From positions 1-27,685 of the IMG/VR virus record IMGVR_UViG_3300032084_001178: a stretch of DNA of 27,685 nucleotides; one strand, 5' to 3'. The translations under genes and the position numbers were made by a program. The notes under the pieces are model-generated. The model had not been told where the DNA came from. It worked only from the letters and a program-made list of their open reading frames with translations, and did not search any database. The stretch's first letter is position 1. Every line of letters starts with the position of its first letter. The DNA is from a virus. Below, piece by piece: positions 22,863-27,685 of the stretch.

Positions 22863-24848
22863 CTATGTATAAGCTAGGATAACCCTTGATATACTATTTA
22901 ACACACTTGCAGTATCATCTCTTTGTACCCTATACATGGTACTTCCCGGTGCTGGTGCTGGAGATTCCATTCTCGGAGTTCCAATGACAACTGCGTTTCT
23001 TCCTCGTCTATCTTGAACTGTTCTTCTTATCTGAGGTCTTTGTCTTGATCTAGCTGCAACACTATCTTGAGATACCAAACTAGCTTGAGATCCTGGAGCT
23101 CCATGAGATACAGTTATATTATTTGTACCAATAATAACTGCTTCTCGACCATATCCAGATCTCCAACGCCACTGCCTTACGGCAAATGGGAATGTTGTTT
23201 TTGATCCAACCTGAGATGGGAAAGTTTGAGGAGCTGTTGGGTGATGTTCTTGAATATCAACAGCAGCACTACTTCTTCTTCCATGAGCTTGCTGCTCTGC
23301 TGCAATTAAAGATTTGAGATCTTGATCTGATATACCTCTCCTAGCATCTCTTCCAATACTTCCAAAATGTACCCATGATCCTCTGGCAAACATTGCCTTA
23401 ACTGCACGGAAAGCAACGTCCCTAATTTCTGCCAGTTGTGACGCAGACGGATTTCTTGGGCCATCAATATGAAAATGTGTCCCATATTCTGTTTCAGACG
23501 AATCACTAGATCCACCTTGAATAAATCCAGGTTCTCCCATTCTTACTGGTATTAAACCTGTTCCAGCAATTGGAGTTCTTCTCCGTACAGGTCTCTGTGT
23601 AGTTTGCCTCCGTGTAGTTTGCCTCTGTGTGGTTTCTGATGTGCCAGTATTGAATCGTCTAAGTTGTTCTTCACCACCTGTAAGTTTTATAAAGTTTATA
23701 TACTCTTCCAATGAGATACTTCCATCTTTATTGCCATAGATCAAATCAATATTTTTATTTTCCACATATGCGGCGCTGGGTGATGAATATAATGCTGAAT
23801 TCATATTCAGTTTACCAAGATCTGCTGGTCGTATGTTAGCCAGTGCAAGATTTCCCATCCCACCTGCAGTTCTAAAGAATCCAGCGTCTTGTAAATATTT
23901 TTCATGAATCGCTACTTGATCTGCCCTAGACAATCTTCTAAATTGTTCTTGAGTATATCCATATCTAACATCCCCAAATGATCCACCAAACATTAGTTGG
24001 AATAATCCAGTTGCAGCATCATTCTCTGGATTGACTATGCTGGGGTCTAATCTAGACTCTGCATTATATAAAGACATCAATTCGGATGGATTTACTTTTG
24101 CTCTCGCTGCTAGTTTCCTCACTGCCTCCTGAAACTCAACATCTTGTTCTATATCTTCAACTGGAGCAGATCCAGTTACATTTAACAAAGAACCACCTGC
24201 TGTTGGATCATCAGGATCCTCAGATGCAAGATCCTCAGCAAGTTTCTTTACCTCAGCCGTCATCTCATCCCATTGCTTATTCAAATCATCAAAACTTTTA
24301 TTCATTTCATCAATTTTTTCTTGTATCTTTCCTTCACTATCCCAAAAATCAAGTCTTTTCCAGTTCTCTATAGTTTGAGTCACAACAGCTGTCATACTAT
24401 TAAATACTGTTCCCATTTGCATAACAAGTCTTTTGATAGATGCAAAGATCTTCTGTATTCCAGAGAAGAAAATCTTTACCTTTTTGATAAAAGAAGGGAT
24501 AAATTTAATCAACCATCCAATACCAATCATCACCAAGGCATCAAGAATATTGCCCATAACACCTGCTTTGCCACTCACACCTTTCGGGTTCTTCTTAAAT
24601 AATTCTGTTTTTGATTCTAATTTTGTCTCTCGATCAAATTTTCTTTGCTTATCTCTAGCAATTATTTTATCTCTTTTTTGTTTTTTTACTAACTGTTCTT
24701 CTCGCTTTTTTTTATCAAAATAAAATTTATATAATTTTGCTGTAGATTGCTTTACTAAAACTGTAGACTCAATGACATTGGCCAAGCTATTGCTAATCGA
24801 ATCACTCGGTTTGGATCTTGGTAAAAACTTCTGAGTATTAAGAGTCAT
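22863..24848 (-). CDS. Tail protein with lysozyme-like domain
   Basis: A 661-aa protein. Residues about 30-90 are a basic coiled coil (KKKREEQLVKKQKRDKII) and 97-127 a hydrophobic helix with GIGWL. Residues about 240-345 look like a transglycosylase/lysozyme domain: NPSELMSLYNAESRLDPS with candidate catalytic E264, then NDAATGLFQLMFGG. Residues 366-387 (YGNKDGSISLEEYINFI) resemble an EF-hand/dockerin loop with Y in place of the first Asp. A Thr/Gln/Arg linker (403-425) leads to a part with GTHFHIDG (456-463) and HGRRSSAAVDI (522-532), suggestive of a peptidase but not assignable. It probably cuts peptidoglycan at infection; position between 727-aa and gp27-like genes. Confidence 0.72.
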   Translation of the reverse strand: MTLNTQKFLPRSKPSDSISNSLANVIESTVLVKQSTAKLYKFYFDKKKREEQLVKKQKRDKIIARDKQRKFDRETKLESKTELFKKNPKGVSGKAGVMGNILDALVMIGIGWLIKFIPSFIKKVKIFFSGIQKIFASIKRLVMQMGTVFNSMTAVVTQTIENWKRLDFWDSEGKIQEKIDEMNKSFDDLNKQWDEMTAEVKKLAEDLASEDPDDPTAGGSLLNVTGSAPVEDIEQDVEFQEAVRKLAARAKVNPSELMSLYNAESRLDPSIVNPENDAATGLFQLMFGGSFGDVRYGYTQEQFRRLSRADQVAIHEKYLQDAGFFRTAGGMGNLALANIRPADLGKLNMNSALYSSPSAAYVENKNIDLIYGNKDGSISLEEYINFIKLTGGEEQLRRFNTGTSETTQRQTTRRQTTQRPVRRRTPIAGTGLIPVRMGEPGFIQGGSSDSSETEYGTHFHIDGPRNPSASQLAEIRDVAFRAVKAMFARGSWVHFGSIGRDARRGISDQDLKSLIAAEQQAHGRRSSAAVDIQEHHPTAPQTFPSQVGSKTTFPFAVRQWRWRSGYGREAVIIGTNNITVSHGAPGSQASLVSQDSVAARSRQRPQIRRTVQDRRGRNAVVIGTPRMESPAPAPGSTMYRVQRDDTASVLNSISRVILAYT

Positions 24849-24850
24849 TT

Positions 24851-27034
24851 TTAGAACAGAACATTATAGATCGATCTCGAAAGCATTCTATAAGGATTTG
24901 AAGTATCATAAGTTTTCAAATTAGGAACCGTACTTCCACCACTAGGAGTGGGTGGTTGTATTGGTTGTGGTATCTGCATTGTACTTACATCAACCGTTAC
25001 CTGTTGCCCCTCATATTCTGCATTTAATGCAACATTCCTTGTATTGGATGTTTCTCTTCCGTCCAACGAACCATCAAGGCCTGCATAGGCTGAGTCAGGA
25101 AATACACTAGGAGTCATAGCGTCAAGTTGATCCTGAGTATACATATCAAGATTTTCCTGATCATAAGGAATTGTAGGAGTATCACCATGAGCAGGCATCA
25201 CTGGAGTCGTGGGAGTAACTGGTACTTGTTGCCGCCGAGCAATATCTGCAGGAGAACTTGTGTTATCATCTGCATCTCCTCCTCCTCTGGGAGGAGAAAT
25301 TGGAGTTGTAGGTTCAACTGGTTGCTGAGTCTGCTCTTGATTTCTCTTCTCTTCTTCCGCTTCTTTCTGGAGGCGACGCCGACGGGATCTATAGATCCCG
25401 TGGAAGTCATTTTTAGTTATTGGATTTCCAGAAACATCGAAATATTTATCCTCAGGAAATCCAAACATGTTTCTTCCAGCTACTACGGTTCCCACACCTG
25501 GGAATCTTACATTCTTCCCAGCACCAGAAGGGGTACTTCGTACCTCTTTGTGGGCTTCTGAAAGTTCAAGAAGTTGCTGCTGAGCACTTTTTGGTGCTGG
25601 AGTTTCAACATTCCCTCCTTTTTCCGTAAGTTGAAATGTATCCTCATTGTTTACTGTTACTTTTTTGAGCAATCCTTTCGTCTGACCAACTTGAAATAAT
25701 GCATTTAAATTTGTAAGTCGATTCTTAGTTTTAAGTTCTTCATCGTCGGGTAAAAATGCACCAAACAGTCCTTTCGTCAGGTATTCTCCATAATTTTTAT
25801 AATATCGTTTATTTACAGGATCGTAATAACCTCCGGCCGCTTTTAATTCAGCCTGTCGTTTTTCGTCTTCTTTTGCAGTTCTATCAAGTTGGATAGTAAG
25901 ATTTTCTATTTTTTGCAATACTTCAAGGTCACTCAAATTAGAGAACTTTGCAATTGCAATTTGATCAAGAACAACTGGTTCTAAAAGTTCCGCCGTCATC
26001 AAGGCCAACATGGCGTAGCCTGCGCCACCACCCATACCCGGTCCACCTGATCGACCCACCCCAGGTGTTCCTGTCGAAACTCCTCTCCCAGTCCTAGTAA
26101 ATCCTTGTCCAAATCTTTGAAATCTTTGCCGGAAAGTATTTCCACCTCTACCTTGGGTAACATTCGGTTTCGTTCTAAGAGGATTACGGAACTGACCACT
26201 TTGAGTTACTCCTCTATTAAGGCCTCTAGGATTTCTACTTGCAGGTAGATTTCCCCCTGGGCCGGGTGGAGTTACTGGGCGTCGTAAGACACCAAATCTT
26301 TGTAGTATACGCCTACCAATAGCTTGAAGTGGTTTTAACACTAACCATTTAAAAGGTTTCCAAACTAACCACTTTGCAAGTTTTTTGCCAAATACTCCCA
26401 AACCAAAAATAATTGCGCCGAGACCTCCAGATGCCAGAGCAAGGGATGATCCCATAACTGCAAGACCTGCCGTTATTTCTCCCTTTAATTCTTCTAGTTT
26501 ATCAAAATCACCTTCTCGTTCTGCTTTGAAATACTTGACAAACTTGTCAGTTAACCATCCAATTCCTAGCAAAAATAGAGCATTTTTGATTTTCTCGAAG
26601 GGATTTCCCAAGGCATTATTCACAGCCTGGAATGGTGCTTTCAGTGCTTTCTTTAATAAACCACCACCTTCTAAAAGTTTCTCTGATGCCGAAGATTTTT
26701 TCTTCTCTTGTAATATACGAGCATCTTTTTGTTGTTTTTTATATTGTTTGCTCTTATTCTTTTGATCTTTTATTAATACAGTATAAATTTTGGTGATATT
26801 CGCAGAAACATCACGAAGATTATTATTGACTTCTTTTAATTGATCATTTACAATCTCATTATTAGCAGTCGGAACACTTTGAGTTATCTTCCTGAAAGAG
26901 TCTGCAAAGCTTCCCTTTGGTTTAACAGGAATAGTTGTGGAATTAATTGGAGACGCAAAGCCAGCCGACCGTTTTTTCTCTTGGAAAAAACTACCAAAAT
27001 TAAAACTGGGTCGTGCTGGACTTTTAGATACCAT
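24851..27034 (-). CDS. Large tail protein, tape-measure-like plan
   Basis: A 727-aa protein. A basic disordered N-terminus (1-55) is followed by a coiled coil (about 60-118, KNKSKQYKKQQKDARILQEKK). Hydrophobic segments lie at about 151-170 (NALFLLGIGWL) and 186-215 (Ala/Gly/Leu-rich), then a basic amphipathic stretch (KWLVWKPFKWLVLKPL). An Arg/Gly-rich linker (250-340), a helical region (340-400) and a long Pro/Thr/Gln-rich tail complete it. The N-terminal plan is shared with the 661-aa protein. Position right after the gp26/gp51-like frameshift pair is where tape-measure genes lie in many phages, so a tape-measure or inner-tail role is inferred. The start overlaps the frameshift extension by 11 nt. 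Confidence 0.65.
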   Translation of the reverse strand: MVSKSPARPSFNFGSFFQEKKRSAGFASPINSTTIPVKPKGSFADSFRKITQSVPTANNEIVNDQLKEVNNNLRDVSANITKIYTVLIKDQKNKSKQYKKQQKDARILQEKKKSSASEKLLEGGGLLKKALKAPFQAVNNALGNPFEKIKNALFLLGIGWLTDKFVKYFKAEREGDFDKLEELKGEITAGLAVMGSSLALASGGLGAIIFGLGVFGKKLAKWLVWKPFKWLVLKPLQAIGRRILQRFGVLRRPVTPPGPGGNLPASRNPRGLNRGVTQSGQFRNPLRTKPNVTQGRGGNTFRQRFQRFGQGFTRTGRGVSTGTPGVGRSGGPGMGGGAGYAMLALMTAELLEPVVLDQIAIAKFSNLSDLEVLQKIENLTIQLDRTAKEDEKRQAELKAAGGYYDPVNKRYYKNYGEYLTKGLFGAFLPDDEELKTKNRLTNLNALFQVGQTKGLLKKVTVNNEDTFQLTEKGGNVETPAPKSAQQQLLELSEAHKEVRSTPSGAGKNVRFPGVGTVVAGRNMFGFPEDKYFDVSGNPITKNDFHGIYRSRRRRLQKEAEEEKRNQEQTQQPVEPTTPISPPRGGGDADDNTSSPADIARRQQVPVTPTTPVMPAHGDTPTIPYDQENLDMYTQDQLDAMTPSVFPDSAYAGLDGSLDGRETSNTRNVALNAEYEGQQVTVDVSTMQIPQPIQPPTPSGGSTVPNLKTYDTSNPYRMLSRSIYNVLF

Positions 27035-27212
27035 GTTTCTGCTTATACTTGAGTTCTTCCTGTTCTAAGAAATTAACTAAAAGAGAAACATAAACTTCTC
27101 TTTCCCACGGCATCATTTCTTCTAACTCTGTCAAGCTATATTTATGGTGCTGCATTAAAGCGAAATTAGTTTGATAATAGCTCCCCAACGACTCATGCGC
27201 TAGGGCTATGCG
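27024..27212 (-). CDS. gp51-like segment reached by -1 frameshift
   Basis: A 62-codon open frame without an in-frame ATG before its conserved part; upstream it is closed by TGA. Read after a -1 shift at 27212-27218 it continues the gp26-like protein as RIALAHESLGSYYQTNFALM, then QHHKYSLTELEEMMPWER and EVYVSLLVNFLEQEELKYKQ, a well-formed segment resembling T4-like gp51/tail chaperone C-terminal parts. It ends at TAA 27026-27024, inside the start of the 727-aa gene. By analogy with lambda gpG/gpGT, the long form would carry the tape-measure-binding part. A non-canonical start within the segment is the alternative. Confidence 0.72.
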   Translation of the reverse strand, partial: RIALAHESLGSYYQTNFALMQHHKYSLTELEEMMPWEREVYVSLLVNFLEQEELKYKQKHGI

Positions 27213-27685
27213 AAAAAACTTGCTAGACCTTCCAGAACATGCTCACTTTTCTTCTTTGTTTTAGGATTAGTTACCTTAATTGTATGAGATAACTTTGGCA
27301 TCGTTGAGAAAAACTTCTCGACCAATTGAAACTGTGATGATGTTAGATCACCAACGAATTCTTCTAGTTCTTCTTTCGTACAATCAGAGGCTGCCCATGA
27401 TTCTTCTTCATTATAAACTTGCTCAATACACTGACCAATCATAGAAAATCCTTCATCAATTCCCAGATCTTCTCCTGTGAAATTACTCTCAACAAACTGC
27501 TTGAGAGAGGGATATTTCATTCTAAGTTTTAGACCTCCTCCTAGATCAATGTCTCTACTATGATCTTCGGATTCTTTCACTTTAATATCATCAATATTAA
27601 TCTTGAGATCAACCTTAGTTTCTCCATCATCAGGACAAGTGACAGTTACTTCAATAACTTCACCCACAGACTTTCCACGAACATT
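27206..27685 (-). CDS. 26: gp26-like baseplate/tail chaperone, 5' end outside window
   Basis: A partial protein of 159 visible residues; the frame is open to the window edge, so the GTG at 27667 is not the true start. It resembles the T4 gp26 baseplate family: VGEVIEVTVTCPDDGETKVDL, MKYPSLKQFVESNF, FSMIGQCIEQVYNEEESWAA, TKEELEEFVGDLTSSQFQLV, EKFFSTMPKLSH, and the end VLEGLASFFA. In T4 this product acts in assembly of the baseplate hub. The sequence ends four codons after an internal GGAAGG and two codons after a T-TTT-TTC slip site, with the gp51-like frame open in -1. Confidence 0.8.
   Translation of the reverse strand, partial: NVRGKSVGEVIEVTVTCPDDGETKVDLKINIDDIKVKESEDHSRDIDLGGGLKLRMKYPSLKQFVESNFTGEDLGIDEGFSMIGQCIEQVYNEEESWAASDCTKEELEEFVGDLTSSQFQLVEKFFSTMPKLSHTIKVTNPKTKKKSEHVLEGLASFFA
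27212..27218 (-). promoter_or_regulatory. Slippery heptamer T-TTT-TTC for -1 frameshift
   Basis: The codons AGT-TTT-TTC-GCA-TAG contain the heptamer X-XXY-YYZ as T-TTT-TTC in the correct zero-frame phase. GGAAGG (27233-27228), an internal Shine-Dalgarno-like stimulator, lies 9 nt upstream, the arrangement seen in the dnaX frameshift. Downstream is a short CGC...GCG stem with TA/TA pairs, a weak stimulator. The zero-frame stop TAG follows one codon later. Confidence 0.72.

Noticed and set aside
27139-27146. CATAAATA about 105 nt before the 727-aa gene
   Set aside because: It lies in the conserved HHKYS codons of the gp51-like segment, so the sequence is explained by coding constraint; a promoter role is possible but unsupported.

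Overview
The window looks like a segment of a T4-like marine cyanophage genome (a cyanomyovirus of Synechococcus or Prochlorococcus type). The evidence is a T4-type baseplate hub operon (gp26/gp51-like, gp27-like, gp5-like), very large tail-fibre genes, a small tRNA cluster, T4-type late promoter octamers, several 2-oxoglutarate/Fe(II) oxygenases, and a CP12-like protein whose target is a Calvin-cycle enzyme complex. All genes are on the minus strand, so transcription runs from high to low coordinates. Genes are packed with ATGA or TAATG overlaps or gaps of a few bases. No plus-strand gene is credible. No mobile element or CRISPR array was seen.

Right part (27685 to 16743): a late structural operon in transcription order. 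It starts with a gp26-like tail assembly/baseplate protein (its 5' end lies outside the window) that continues by an apparent -1 ribosomal frameshift into a gp51-like C-terminal segment. Two large proteins follow, of 727 and 661 aa, with a similar N-terminal plan; the second also carries a lysozyme/transglycosylase-like domain. Then come a gp27-like hub protein, a 75-aa CP12-like protein, a gp5-like protein with an OB-fold N-terminus but no visible lysozyme domain, a beta-helical spike candidate, and two further virion-type proteins.

Middle (16746 to 7280): a sigma70-type promoter drives a 64-aa orphan gene followed by tRNA-Ile(UAU), tRNA-Met(CAU), a highly structured 180-nt spacer and tRNA-Leu(UAA). 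Next come a 2006-aa fibre with a phage collar domain and 21 His-x-His motifs at its tip, and an 893-aa repeat fibre. Both fibres have T4-like late promoter octamers just upstream.

Left part (7276 to 1): strong sigma70-type promoters with short leaders precede a small protein with a possible Cys-His-Asp triad, a 388-aa ParB-like protein whose mRNA appears to begin with a hairpin, and a UvsW-like SF2 helicase. The helicase heads an overlapping operon that encodes five 2OG-Fe(II) oxygenase domains in four genes, a cytidine/dCMP deaminase-like enzyme and two tiny His-tailed membrane proteins. The helicase and ParB-like genes are clearly richer in G+C than the oxygenase genes. The window ends inside a conserved small cyanophage protein.

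The best candidates for something hidden are the frameshifted gp26/gp51 pair, the structured RNA between the tRNAs, the His-x-His fibre tip, and the oxygenase cluster with its two mini membrane proteins.
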